From contig CANLQD010000006.1 of the NCBI GenBank assembly GCA_947493175.1, positions 1 to 64,000 of the forward strand: a stretch of 64,000 nucleotides of DNA, in the 5' to 3' direction. Origin of the DNA: an uncultured Flavobacteriaceae bacterium (GTDB taxonomy: Bacteria > Bacteroidota > Bacteroidia > Flavobacteriales > Flavobacteriaceae). The notes under the pieces were generated by a model, which was given only the letters and a program-made list of their open reading frames with translations, was not told the origin of the DNA and made no database searches. Of this stretch, positions 51,801 through 59,966 are shown one piece after another; the stretch's first letter is position 1; each line of letters opens with the position of its first letter. The position numbers were made by a program, and so were the translations under genes.

Positions 51801-53287
51801 CCTTTAAAATTGAACTTGAGGTGCTCATCGTTGCTTACCAGACTACCATCGAACAATTGTTCTTTAATGAGACCCGACACTTTCAGATTGTTGTATTCAT
51901 AATCGTTAAATACAACAGAATATACCTCACCTATGACTTCGGTGTTTAAGTTTTTGGATAAAAAGCTTTTACCTTCCACATTAAAATCCAATGTGGTTTT
52001 TCCCAAACGCCTGTTCTCGACAAAATCACCAAGATCAAAATCGATCAGGGATACAAAACCTTCGTAGGCGGCCTCGTCGATATTGTTGATATTGGTCAAC
52101 CTCATATCGGTATAGCTACTACCGATTGCCGTATTCACGTTTACCTTGGCATCTATCGAAGATTCTGTGACCAAGGCATCCCCACGAATGGTAAACTGCC
52201 CCAATTTTTTAAAAATGGAGGGAGGAAGCGACTTTCCTAAAATATTGGGCATCAAAGCGTTTAATTGGTAGTAATTGGAAGTAACGTTCTTCATTTTGGC
52301 CTGCATCGAAAACGGCTTGTTCTTACTAAAGAGATTCTTGAAATTAAAATCTCCTCGAATACCGGTATTATCCGAAAGTAAAAACAAGTCTTCCAGATTC
52401 AAATCATTCAGAACACCATTAAAGCTAGATGAAAAAGACACTTCTTTGCCCTTACCAAATTGATCATATAAGAGATTTACCTCATCGAAGGCAAGTTTTG
52501 AGTCGTTAAAATTCGCATCTACATTGACCTTATTCAAAAAATTCGCAAAGTCTTTGCGGTCGTAATTAAAGATAAGACTTCCATTTAGTGCTGAACCTGG
52601 GGTTCTTATCGCCAAGGAGTCGAACCGCATCTGCTGTTTGGTATATTTAAAATCGGTATGCAGGGTGTCGACACGAATGCCTTTTCCACTATTAAAGGAC
52701 ATGGTTTCGATACCTGTGGTCACTTCAGGACCTAAAATCTGAAAATCGGTCGCGGTAATACTCAAATCAGTAAAATCCAAGGCTCTTGGGTTTTCCAGAT
52801 TTTCATCGATCATTTTAAAGGTGCTTTTTTGCACATTCATTAAAGAAGAGGAAAAAAAGAAAGGAGGTGTACCTGGTGCTCGAGGTTTTCCGTCATCGAG
52901 CTTGTCGATAAAAACTTCTAAATTGGTAGCAGTACTGTCTTTGTAGGTTGTTAACTTAAAATCGAGCTGGTCTACGTCAATATCCCCAAATTCCAACTTA
53001 CCATTAGCAAGGTTTCTGGCATTTAATATCGAAGTGGTAAGTTCGTTGACATAAAACAGGGTATCTTTTCTAAAGTCCTCTATGTAAACCCCTTTTAACG
53101 AAGTATCCCAAGAGATCAGGGATACCCGAAGCTTTTCGATATTAATGTTGGTTCCGAATTCCGTATTGATCGATTTGGTTGCATATCGGGCCAATCGCGT
53201 CTGCACAAAAGGTAAGGATAGGACAAGGGTTCCCAAAACACAGATCAGCACCAAAACCAGTACCGTTCGAATCAATATTTTTTTCAA
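48818..53287 (-). CDS. tamB: TamB-like inter-membrane lipid transport / translocation protein (DUF490)
   Basis: A single N-terminal membrane anchor (TVLVLVLICVLGTLVLSLPF) is followed by about 1,450 residues of repetitive beta-strand sequence, the AsmA/TamB taco-like groove. The C-terminal TamB domain (DUF490) is recognisable in TFDLDITPDAEVQIV, FVVVTGTYNYRFGGVVNKVF, PGGNIVWDGRPLDALLNMEA and IFLLAQGSFAGQQGG. The length of 1,489 residues is usual in Bacteroidota. The predicted role is moving phospholipids, or helping insert outer membrane proteins. It diverges from tsaD with only 57 bp between start codons. Confidence 0.9.
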   Translation of the reverse strand: MKKILIRTVLVLVLICVLGTLVLSLPFVQTRLARYATKSINTEFGTNINIEKLRVSLISWDTSLKGVYIEDFRKDTLFYVNELTTSILNARNLANGKLEFGDIDVDQLDFKLTTYKDSTATNLEVFIDKLDDGKPRAPGTPPFFFSSSLMNVQKSTFKMIDENLENPRALDFTDLSITATDFQILGPEVTTGIETMSFNSGKGIRVDTLHTDFKYTKQQMRFDSLAIRTPGSALNGSLIFNYDRKDFANFLNKVNVDANFNDSKLAFDEVNLLYDQFGKGKEVSFSSSFNGVLNDLNLEDLFLLSDNTGIRGDFNFKNLFSKNKPFSMQAKMKNVTSNYYQLNALMPNILGKSLPPSIFKKLGQFTIRGDALVTESSIDAKVNVNTAIGSSYTDMRLTNINNIDEAAYEGFVSLIDFDLGDFVENRRLGKTTLDFNVEGKSFLSKNLNTEVIGEVYSVVFNDYEYNNLKVSGLIKEQLFDGSLVSNDEHLKFNFKGLADFAPDRNTFNFIASVDYADLKKLNFINDSVSVFKGNVNMDVTGNSLDNLVGDINFSKTNFQNKNDTYYFEDFKISSRFESDSIRVIDINSPDIITGYMRGNFKVRELGRLVQNSLGSIYTNYRPFEISGGQTLAFNFKIYNKIVGVFFPEVNFDPNTFIKGDIIADEGDFKLTFKSPLIEAYGSKAEEIDLQIDNKNPLFNTYVSVGDLSNPYYDVKDFNIINTTLKDTLFFRAEFNGGSEYDDIYNLNFYHTFNKENKSVIGFKKSDVSFKGNTWILNKNNNSKNKVIVNRTLDSIAIEEIVMNNNVQEQIRLRGQLADSTYKDLQLEFKIVSLDKITPSIDSLGLKGEVNGTLNVFQKDGVYLPSSNLNVKDLAVNDIRLGDLAVSIAGNRDLTDFVVNSQITDNGTEKMAVVGNVRNTGDMPTADLLVNFNSFNLEPFNPLGEGVIDHIRGYLSGNARVKGRVDNPEFGGILTLDDAGLAIPYLNVDYSFAPNSRVNLINQTFDFDRIALTDVAERTKATLDGTITHSFFKDWALDLNVDTKGDRLLILNTPYDEEALYYGTGFLTGTGRIYGSTRALNIDVEGSTARGTSLSIPLSDVASVGDYSFINFIDKNTVRDIEVRRTLDEVQGLELTFDLDITPDAEVQIVTDTETGSTLAGTGKGLLLMRINTRGTFEMFGEFVVVTGTYNYRFGGVVNKVFDVRPGGNIVWDGRPLDALLNMEAVYSLQANPSPLLVNNNYTRQIPVDVVIKLTEEIQNPGIDFNIEFPGTNSIIQSELEYSLQDPTVEERNAIFLLAQGSFAGQQGGINQQAVTGNLLQSASGLFNSLLSGDNDKFNFGVSYVQGDVLSETQVEDRLGVTVSSKISDRLLFNGKVGVPVGAAGTTVVAGDFEIQLLLNEEGTVSAKFFSRESEIQEFLAERIGSTQGVGLSYEVDFDSFKELFRKVVRKKQEPIEEKKDDPVPLKVSPTAVMGRDSLIRIYPKTKGLK

Positions 53288-53292
53288 TTTTT

Positions 53293-53320
53293 TGATAGGG
53301 CCTTATGTTTTACCTTTGGG
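53293..53320 (+). promoter_or_regulatory. Candidate tsaD promoter in the tamB-tsaD divergent gap
   Basis: TTTG at 53293-53296 and TACCTTTG at 53313-53320 (exact TAnnTTTG) are 16 bp apart, slightly shorter than usual. The predicted start of transcription near 53326 leaves a leader of about 19 nt before the GTG start at 53345. Confidence 0.5.
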
Positions 53321-53344
53321 CATCCAATTTTTATTCCAAACCGT

Positions 53345-54367
53345 GTGGAAAAGGAAACTATTTACATACTAGCCATTGAATCTTCGTGCGACGATACTTC
53401 TGCAGCGGTTTTACGTGGTAACACGGTGCTTAGCAATATTGTATCGACCCAAAAGATACATGAACAATACGGAGGTGTAGTGCCCGAATTGGCCTCTAGA
53501 GCCCATCAGCAAAACATTGTTCCCGTGGTTCACCAAGCTTTGGTTGCAGCAAATATCGACAAAAAACAACTATCGGCCATAGCTTTTACAAGAGGTCCCG
53601 GTCTTATGGGTTCACTGTTGGTAGGTACTTCTTTTGCCAAATCACTTTCGTTGGGCCTCAAGGTTCCTCTCATAGAAGTCAACCACATGCAAGCACATAT
53701 TTTGGCTCATTTTATTGAGGAGGAAGGTCGCAAACCTCCCCGTTTTCCTTTTTTGGCGATGACCATTAGCGGAGGCCATACGCAGATTGTTTTGGTTAGG
53801 GATTTTCTGGATATGGAAGTATTGGGAGAGACCTTGGACGACGCAGTAGGTGAGGCTTTCGACAAAAGCGCCAAATTACTGGGACTACCCTACCCAGGAG
53901 GCCCCTTGATCGATCAATATGCCCAGTTAGGAAATCCGAAGGCGTATGAGTTTCCAAAACCAAAAGTTGCCGGACTGAATTTTAGCTTCAGTGGATTTAA
54001 GACCAGTATCCTCTACTTTTTGCAAAGAGAACGTAAAAAGAATCCAAATTTTGTCTCTGAGCATCTAAATGATATTTGCGCCTCTATACAACACAGTATT
54101 GTGCTAATTTTGATGGACAAGTTGCAAAAAGCCGTGAAACAAACGGGGATAGAGGAATTGGCAATCGGCGGTGGCGTATCGGCCAATTCGGGAATACGAA
54201 AGGCGCTTCAACAAATAGAAAAGGAAAAAGGATGGCGCATTCACATTCCCAAGTTCGAGTATTGTACCGATAATGCTGCGATGATCGGAATTGTCGGTTA
54301 TCTAAAATACCTGAACAAGGATTTTTCAGAACGGACCATCAGTGCTCAGGCTAGATATCGATTATAA
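53345..54367 (+). CDS. tsaD: tRNA N6-adenosine threonylcarbamoyltransferase
   Basis: TsaD transfers the threonylcarbamoyl group to A37 of ANN-decoding tRNAs together with TsaB and TsaE. Typical motifs are LAIESSCDDTSAAVL, QHEQ-like region HEQYGGVVPELASRAHQ, the metal-binding histidines in EVNHMQAHILAHF, MTISGGHTQIVLV, GEAFDKSAKLLGLPYPGGP and GGGVSANSGIRKAL. The length of 340 residues is normal. The start is GTG; the first strand follows within a few residues, and no ATG is available. Confidence 0.96.
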   Translation: MEKETIYILAIESSCDDTSAAVLRGNTVLSNIVSTQKIHEQYGGVVPELASRAHQQNIVPVVHQALVAANIDKKQLSAIAFTRGPGLMGSLLVGTSFAKSLSLGLKVPLIEVNHMQAHILAHFIEEEGRKPPRFPFLAMTISGGHTQIVLVRDFLDMEVLGETLDDAVGEAFDKSAKLLGLPYPGGPLIDQYAQLGNPKAYEFPKPKVAGLNFSFSGFKTSILYFLQRERKKNPNFVSEHLNDICASIQHSIVLILMDKLQKAVKQTGIEELAIGGGVSANSGIRKALQQIEKEKGWRIHIPKFEYCTDNAAMIGIVGYLKYLNKDFSERTISAQARYRL

Positions 54368-54425
54368 CGTCAATTTAAAAAAACAGCCTTTTTGCCAAGA
54401 CTTTTTTAATACTTGATAACGAGAC

Positions 54426-55133
54426 ATGCAACTATTCTACAGCAGAGATATCGATAACAACTCTTCAAACTATACATTCAATGTCGAAGAAAGCAAACAT
54501 ATTGTAAAAGTACTGCGAAAAAAGGAGGGCGATATTTTACGGATTACCGATGGCCAAGGACAGCTGTTCGAGGTACAAATTGCGATTGCGGATAGCAAGA
54601 AATGTCAGGTAGAAATCATTTCTTGCCAAAAAGAACATCGCCCCATGCATTCACTGCATATAGCTGTTGCCCCTACTAAAATGAACGATCGCTTTGAATG
54701 GTTTTTGGAAAAAGCTACCGAAATTGGCATCGATGAAATAACGCCTATTATTTGCGAACGATCCGAACGAAAAATCATTAAACCCGAAAGATTGGAAAAA
54801 GTAATTCAGTCGGCCATGAAACAGAGTCTTCGCACCTATCTTCCCAAATTAAATGCTCCCATTCCTTTTAAAGACTTCCTGACCCGCCCACCAGAAGGAC
54901 TTCTTTTTATCGCCCATTGTGAAAAAGATGAAAAAAAAGAATTTAAGAGAAGTATCGCTCCCGATAAAGATATCACCATTATGATCGGACCCGAAGGTGA
55001 TTTTTCACCCAACGAAATTGCCAAGGCCCGCGAAAAGCAGTTTGTACCCGTTTCTTTGGGAAAAAGTCGCCTAAGAACAGAAACCGCGGCAATCGTAGCC
55101 TGTACCATGGTAGCGATGGTGAACGATTGGTAA
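54426..55133 (+). CDS. rsmE: 16S rRNA (uracil1498-N3)-methyltransferase
   Basis: RsmE methylates U1498 of 16S rRNA with SAM. The N-terminal PUA-like part (HIVKVLRKKEGDILRITDGQ) is followed by the SPOUT knotted domain with KATEIGIDEITPIICERSE, MIGPEGDFSPNEI and LGKSRLRTETAAIVA, which are the SAM-binding knot motifs. At 235 residues it is a standard length. It follows tsaD by 58 bp on the same strand and may be co-transcribed. Confidence 0.95.
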   Translation: MQLFYSRDIDNNSSNYTFNVEESKHIVKVLRKKEGDILRITDGQGQLFEVQIAIADSKKCQVEIISCQKEHRPMHSLHIAVAPTKMNDRFEWFLEKATEIGIDEITPIICERSERKIIKPERLEKVIQSAMKQSLRTYLPKLNAPIPFKDFLTRPPEGLLFIAHCEKDEKKEFKRSIAPDKDITIMIGPEGDFSPNEIAKAREKQFVPVSLGKSRLRTETAAIVACTMVAMVNDW

Positions 55134-55176
55134 TAGTTTTAAATAAGTAGAATTGCGAAAACAGGCAAATTAGCCG

Positions 55177-55968
55177 TTACTGCCCTTTAAAACCCCATTT
55201 AGCGGCAGCGGTAATATCTTTTTCGGCATTTTCTATGAAAACCATGAGAAATAGCTTTTCACCAGGTTTCACAATATCCGGGACAGTCATGGACAGGGCA
55301 CCTTCACTTTCTTTTAAAACGGTTGTTTTCTCCGCAATGACGATGTTACTATTTTTTATGGTTCTATTTCGATTTTCACCTCTTTTTACATTGGTGGTAC
55401 GTTCGTTCAGAACCAGTACCGTGCGAATGCTCCTTTTATCAAGGTCACCGGCTACTTTATAGTCGAAATTGAGAATCGATCCATCGACCTTTCCGTTATC
55501 TATCTCAATATGATTAGCCGTTTTGCTCTTTACATAGAAATCGATGGTTTGTTGCATTTTTGAAGCGTCGGATCCTACAAAATGCTCTTTTCCATTTACT
55601 ACCACCTCGGGTGTATAGTTGCTACGATACCCGAACTTGACATTATAGGCATTTTGTTTTTGACTATAGGAGGCATTGCTGAAAGGGTCTTCCCAACCGA
55701 TATAATTCCAATAATCCACATGATAGGAAAGCGCAAAGACGGTTTCAGGGTTTTCTTGCTTTACCTTGTCCAAAAGCACATCAGCGGCGGGACAGCTAGA
55801 ACAACCTTGGGAAGTAAAAAGCTCCAATACCACTATTGGTTCGTAAGTATCATAGGTGTTTACAGGTGCATCTTGAAATCTTTCCTCTTTGGGCGCCGTA
55901 TCAATGGAAAAGGCCATGGTACATAAAACCGCGATAACTATTGAAGCGATAAAAACTTTTTTAAACAT
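55177..55968 (-). CDS. DUF1223 thioredoxin-like secreted protein
   Basis: A signal peptide (KVFIASIVIAVLCTMAFS) is followed by VVLELFTSQGCSSCPAADVL, the C-x-x-C motif and start typical of DUF1223. FALSYHVDYWNYIGWEDPFS and YTPEVVVNG complete the family signature. The last 90 residues form a beta-rich domain. The protein is probably periplasmic; a thiol-redox role is suggested by the thioredoxin-like fold, but the substrate is unknown. It converges with rsmE and diverges from the DUF4159 gene. Confidence 0.85.
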   Translation of the reverse strand: MFKKVFIASIVIAVLCTMAFSIDTAPKEERFQDAPVNTYDTYEPIVVLELFTSQGCSSCPAADVLLDKVKQENPETVFALSYHVDYWNYIGWEDPFSNASYSQKQNAYNVKFGYRSNYTPEVVVNGKEHFVGSDASKMQQTIDFYVKSKTANHIEIDNGKVDGSILNFDYKVAGDLDKRSIRTVLVLNERTTNVKRGENRNRTIKNSNIVIAEKTTVLKESEGALSMTVPDIVKPGEKLFLMVFIENAEKDITAAAKWGFKGQ

Positions 55969-55977
55969 GATAATTAG

Positions 55978-55985
55978 TATTTTTG
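55978..55985 (+). promoter_or_regulatory. Candidate -7 element for the DUF4159 gene
   Basis: TATTTTTG matches TAnnTTTG exactly and lies 23 bp before the ATG pair at 56009/56012, which supports this start over upstream ones inside the divergent DUF1223 gene. A clear -33 partner is not visible. Confidence 0.4.
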
Positions 55986-56008
55986 GGTATTGCCGTTTAG
56001 TACGATTT

Positions 56009-56662
56009 ATGATGAAGCAACTTACATGCCCTCTTTTATTTTATGTTTTATTTGGGATTATTGGTGTGCAAGGTCAGGAAATCGCCATCCTCAAATACAG
56101 CGGCGGGGGTGATTGGTATTCGAACCCGACAGCAATTCCCAACTTAATTCGGTTTTGCAACGCAAACATCGGTACGACCATTAGCGACAAGACCGATAAT
56201 GTACAGGTGGGAAGTAGTGCTATTTTCCAGTATCCTTTTCTACATATGACCGGCCATGGTAATGTGGTCTTCAATGACGATGAGGCTCGTAACCTTCGCA
56301 CCTATTTGTTGGCTGGGGGGTTTCTACATGTCGATGACAATTACGGCATGGACCCCTACTTAAGAAAAGAACTGAGTAAAGTGTTCCCAGATAAAGAGCT
56401 GGCCGAATTAGGGGCCGACCATCCTATTTTTAAACAGGAGTATGATTTTCCCGAGGGGCTACCCAAAATACATGAACATGATGGAAAACGGCCACAAGCT
56501 TTCGGTATTTTCCATGAAAACAGATTGGTACTGTTATTTACTTATGAAAGTGATCTCGGAGATGGTTGGGAAGACCCAGCGGTACATAACGATCCTGAAG
56601 AAGTAAGGGAAAAAGCCTTAAAAATGGGCGCGAATATCATCTCCTATGTATTTAAGAATTGA
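56009..56662 (+). CDS. DUF4159 domain protein, secreted
   Basis: From ATG 56009 (or 56012) a signal peptide (KQLTCPLLFYVLFGIIGVQGQ) leads into a DUF4159 domain: ILKYSGGGDWYSNPTAIPNL, FLHMTGHGNVVFND, YLLAGGFLHVDDNYGMDPYL and LVLLFTYESDLGDGWEDP. Upstream in-frame ATGs at 55889 and later lie inside the opposite gene and lack a signal. The domain is glutamine-amidotransferase-like in fold, but its function is unknown. The gene after it starts 14 bp downstream. Confidence 0.82.
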   Translation: MMKQLTCPLLFYVLFGIIGVQGQEIAILKYSGGGDWYSNPTAIPNLIRFCNANIGTTISDKTDNVQVGSSAIFQYPFLHMTGHGNVVFNDDEARNLRTYLLAGGFLHVDDNYGMDPYLRKELSKVFPDKELAELGADHPIFKQEYDFPEGLPKIHEHDGKRPQAFGIFHENRLVLLFTYESDLGDGWEDPAVHNDPEEVREKALKMGANIISYVFKN

Positions 56663-56676
56663 CCGAATCTACTAAA

Positions 56677-57777
56677 ATGAATTCAAAAATTATCTCTCAA
56701 GGTATCCTAAGAGCTGTTGGGATACTGGCAGGTATTCTAATCGTATGTTACTTTTTGTATCAGATACAATCAGTATTGGCCTATTTGGCCATTGCTGCAG
56801 TGGTAGCCCTGGTGGGGCGCCCCTTGGTGCTATTTTTAAGGCGAAAATTAAAATTCCCGAATACCTTGGCCGTCATTGCGACCATGCTCATTATGGTGGG
56901 AGTTTTTGTTGGGATCATTGCCTTATTTGTACCCATGATTTCCGAACAAGGAAAAAACCTGTCCCTTTTGAATATCGATGCGCTTCAGAAAAACCTAAAC
57001 CAGTTGTATCAACAGGTAACAGAGTATTTGGGGGCATCCCCGATAATGGTCAATGAGATTATTCAAGAAACCCAAATTGAAAAAAATATACTGGAAGGGC
57101 TTGATATCGGGTTTATTCCCAATTTCCTGAATTCTTTTCTGAATATTTTGAGCTCTGCCAGCATCGGACTCTTTTCGGTGCTTTTTATTTCATTTTTCTT
57201 CTTAAAGGATAGTAAGCTATTTCAAAACGGACTGCTTATGTTCGTTCCAAAAGGCAAAGAGTCCGGTACGGTTAAATCTATCGATAAAATCAATAATTTA
57301 CTATCACGTTACTTCGTAGGGCTCTTGTTGCAACTATTTGTGTTATTTGTTATTTACACCATTACCCTGTTGATCGTTGGTGTTGAAAATGCCATTGTTA
57401 TCGCCTTTTTGTGCTCTTTGTTCAATGTGATTCCCTATATAGGACCTATTATTGGTGGAGCGCTGATGATCATTCTTACCATGACCAGTTTTTTAGGAAT
57501 GGATTTTAGTTCGGTAATTCTTCCAAAAGCAGGTTATGTCCTGATCGGATTGGCCATCGGACAGTTGATAGACAATTTTGCCTCGCAACCCATCATTTTC
57601 TCCAATAGCGTAAAATCGCATCCTCTTGAGATTTTCTTGATCATTATTATTGCGGGCTTGCTGTTCGGCGTGGTGGGGATGATCGTAGCCGTGCCGGGAT
57701 ATACCGCTATCAAAGTCATCCTAAAAGAGTTTTTGGCAGAAAATAAGCTGGTAAAATCGTTGACTCAAAATCTATAG
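56677..57777 (+). CDS. AI-2E family transporter (putative permease)
   Basis: The protein of 366 residues has about eight membrane segments and the family layout: N-terminal segments (FLYQIQSVLAYLAIAAVVALVG region), a soluble helical stretch around residues 95-150, then SKLFQNGLLMFVPKGKESG and the conserved IPYIGPIIGGALMIIL in the C-terminal bundle. Members are PerM/YdiK-like permeases whose substrates are mostly unproven; the autoinducer name is historical. ATG 56677 is preferred over a TTG at 56659 that overlaps the preceding stop. Confidence 0.85.
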   Translation: MNSKIISQGILRAVGILAGILIVCYFLYQIQSVLAYLAIAAVVALVGRPLVLFLRRKLKFPNTLAVIATMLIMVGVFVGIIALFVPMISEQGKNLSLLNIDALQKNLNQLYQQVTEYLGASPIMVNEIIQETQIEKNILEGLDIGFIPNFLNSFLNILSSASIGLFSVLFISFFFLKDSKLFQNGLLMFVPKGKESGTVKSIDKINNLLSRYFVGLLLQLFVLFVIYTITLLIVGVENAIVIAFLCSLFNVIPYIGPIIGGALMIILTMTSFLGMDFSSVILPKAGYVLIGLAIGQLIDNFASQPIIFSNSVKSHPLEIFLIIIIAGLLFGVVGMIVAVPGYTAIKVILKEFLAENKLVKSLTQNL

Positions 57778-57784
57778 CCACACT

Positions 57785-58975
57785 TTGAACAAAAATCTGT
57801 TAAAGCCTGAAGTACAAAATTTTATAAAAGAAAACGAGGATACCGACATACCATCGCTTCTATTGAAAAAACCGGTATTCGATATCGTATCGAACCAAGA
57901 CCTTGCCCAGCAAATAGAAGCTAGAAAAAAAGCTGAAAAGAAACTCCGCCTGTGGTTTCGCACCAATGCTATCTACTATCCGAACAAACTTAACATAGAA
58001 CAAACTTCATCCGAGACCACCGCAAAATACAAAGCAGCGCTGGTAAGCGGTAAGTCGCTCTTAGATGTAACCGGAGGTTTTGGGGTAGATTCATATTATT
58101 TCAGCCGACGCATCGATGAAGTGGTTCATTGCGAACTAAATTCCGACCTATCGGAAATAGCAACATACAATTTTGAATTGTTAGGAGCGCGTAATATCAA
58201 CACATTTCAGGGAGATGGACTTCAACTTTTAGAACAAGGTAATCGAAAATTCGATTGGATCTACTTAGACCCTTCAAGACGAAATAGTAGCAAAGGAAAG
58301 GTATTTAGATTGTCTGATAGTGTTCCGAATGTTTTGGAACATTTAGACCTGATCTTCGAAAAATCAGACAATCTGCTCTTGAAAACATCCCCCTTGCTAG
58401 ACTTGTCCCTAACCATTAAAGAACTTCAATATGTGAAGGAAATACACATCATTTCCATTGAGAACGAGGTGAAAGAAGTGCTTTGGGTACTACAAAAAAA
58501 CTACAAAAGTGAAATTACGATCAAAACCAGGAACAGTACCAAATATCGAAACGAAACCTTTGATTTTATTTGGAATGAGGAACAGAAATCCCATACTAGG
58601 CTCTCAGAACCTTTAGGCTACTTGTACGAACCAAATGCCGTCATCATGAAATCGGGTGCTTTCAAAACTGTTGGCGAACGATTTAAACTTTATAAACTGC
58701 ATAAAAACACTCATTTGTATACTTCTGAAAACTTGATACCCTTCCCGGGAAGGGTTTTCAAAATAAACGAGGTGTTACCTTATAAAAAAACGCATCTGAA
58801 AAAGATACAAGGTACAAGGGCGCATGTAACCGTTCGGAATTTCAGAGCGTCGGTTGACCAGATTCGCAAAAAATATCGAATTAAAGACGGTGGTGAACGC
58901 TATCTGTTCTTTAGTCAATTGACGGATAACAAGCTTTATGTGCTTATCTGTTCAAAAAGCCTTACCGCATCCTAG
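57785..58975 (+). CDS. SAM-dependent methyltransferase with THUMP-like C-terminal domain
   Basis: The 396-residue protein has a helical N-terminal region (about 1-90), then a class I Rossmann methyltransferase core with LLDVTGGFGVDSYYF (SAM motif I), INTFQGDGLQLL and the catalytic-type FDWIYLDPSRRNSSKG. From about residue 290 the THUMP-like domain follows (LSEPLGYLYEPNAVIMKSGA, VFKINEVLPYKKTHLKK, RIKDGGERYLFF). An RNA substrate is likely but not identified. The start is TTG, 7 bp after the previous stop. A diverged, broken copy of its 3' half lies at 63381-63964, beyond the accessory island. Confidence 0.85.
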   Translation: MNKNLLKPEVQNFIKENEDTDIPSLLLKKPVFDIVSNQDLAQQIEARKKAEKKLRLWFRTNAIYYPNKLNIEQTSSETTAKYKAALVSGKSLLDVTGGFGVDSYYFSRRIDEVVHCELNSDLSEIATYNFELLGARNINTFQGDGLQLLEQGNRKFDWIYLDPSRRNSSKGKVFRLSDSVPNVLEHLDLIFEKSDNLLLKTSPLLDLSLTIKELQYVKEIHIISIENEVKEVLWVLQKNYKSEITIKTRNSTKYRNETFDFIWNEEQKSHTRLSEPLGYLYEPNAVIMKSGAFKTVGERFKLYKLHKNTHLYTSENLIPFPGRVFKINEVLPYKKTHLKKIQGTRAHVTVRNFRASVDQIRKKYRIKDGGERYLFFSQLTDNKLYVLICSKSLTAS

Positions 58976-59433
58976 GTTTAGCTACCATCCGCCATGTTTT
59001 AAATACGGGTGATGGCGTTGCATTTTACGCCAACCCAAAAATCATTTTTATCCCATTCGGTTGATGGAATAAACGCATGGTTCTTTTGGAACCCAAACTA
59101 TTTTTATGGAAGGAAACACAATTCCCGGGCAATAGCCTCTGTTCGACCTTTATTCGGCCCCACGCCATACTTCATAGGCTAACCCCGAATTAGTCGCACA
59201 AACGGTATTATAACTGATAAAAGCGAGAGCTATCAGTTTAAGGGCGAAAATCCCATGGAAGTATATTAAAATATATGCAACATTGTATTCTAGCCCATTA
59301 AAAAACTTTTAAAAGGTAAATTGAAGCTTACAGAATAATTTTGCGAAAGTCTTATAAATTTAACTTTTTTCTTACATTTTTACTATAACTAATTCGTATT
59401 TTTAGAGAACGTTAAATCTTATAAGAAACTATT
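58976..59433. other. AT-rich intergenic region before the RiPP precursor gene
   Basis: The 458 bp hold no gene. Small hairpins exist near the left end (e.g. GGCGT 59014-59018 with ACGCC 59027-59031). Close to the precursor gene, TATTTTTA (about 59398) is one mismatch from TAnnTTTG, and TCTTATAA occurs twice (about 59350 and 59418). The long upstream region fits a separately regulated precursor gene, but no operator is proven. Confidence 0.45.
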
Positions 59434-59622
59434 ATGAAAAAAAAGAAAAAGCTTTTGCTCAATTTAAACAAGAAGAAAGTCAGTGTTCTCAATTCGTCAT
59501 TTAAACAGCAAATTTGGGGAGGTACAGGCCCAACCTATGAGTGCGGAAATGTTCAGCCAACCGATATAAATTGTCAATCTGGATGGTGCAACGATACAAA
59601 TAGCAATAGTTATACATGTTAG
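59434..59622 (+). CDS. Putative RiPP precursor peptide with double-glycine leader
   Basis: The 62-residue peptide has a lysine-rich leader with LNLNKKKVSVLNSS and ends at IWGG (residues 27-30). This matches the LxLNKxxISxLN...GG leader pattern of Bacteroidota natural product precursors, including class I lanthipeptide-type ones. The core of 32 residues contains cysteines at 37, 47, 52 and 62 (spacing 10-5-10, the last cysteine C-terminal) and eight Ser/Thr. A double-glycine site implies export and cleavage by a C39-peptidase transporter, which is not in the window. Downstream and convergent is an operon for a SpaB_C-like enzyme and a glycosyltransferase. The modification type is inferred; no peptide product is known to me. 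Confidence 0.75.
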   Translation: MKKKKKLLLNLNKKKVSVLNSSFKQQIWGGTGPTYECGNVQPTDINCQSGWCNDTNSNSYTC

Positions 59623-59966
59623 TGGTGACACTAAGATTATCATTTAGATGTTGATTATTTTTATTTAATAGTTGATTGTAAAATTAACCCCTAGAAGGTC
59701 TATGTATTCGGTGTGAGTAAAAACTGTAAATTAGGACTCCATCAAGGGGGTCTCTTCGAAAATTGTTTTTTGCAATCTTACGTAGTACCTATGTTTTAAG
59801 ATTATATAAAAATTTAGGCGGGTCTTAAGATTCGCCTAAATTCTGTTTACACAGTTTATCGGATACTACCTGCCTAAAGTAAATAAAACGGCTTAATCAG
59901 TTACTCGAATTATTTTGCCTTTCCAATAAGGCTATTACTAACTTTTATTTTTCCAAAAACTATAGG
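59623..59966. other. Intergenic region between precursor and convergent maturation operon
   Basis: Apart from the terminator hairpin at 59806-59842 and a small 6-bp hairpin overlapping the precursor stop codon (59619-59624 with 59629-59634), I see no gene or second precursor in these 344 bp. Confidence 0.5.
59806..59842 (-). terminator. Rho-independent terminator for the maturation operon
   Basis: AATTTAGGCG (59811-59820) pairs perfectly with 59833-59842 around a 12-nt loop that itself contains TCTTAAGA. Read on the minus strand, the stem is followed by a short T run (TTTTTAT with the last paired bases). It lies about 125 bp past the SpaB_C-like stop codon. It may also stop transcripts from the precursor gene. 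Confidence 0.7.

Noticed and set aside
55889..56008. N-terminal extension of the DUF4159 protein
   Set aside because: It lies opposite the DUF1223 gene, and a signal peptide and promoter element place the start at 56009 or 56012.
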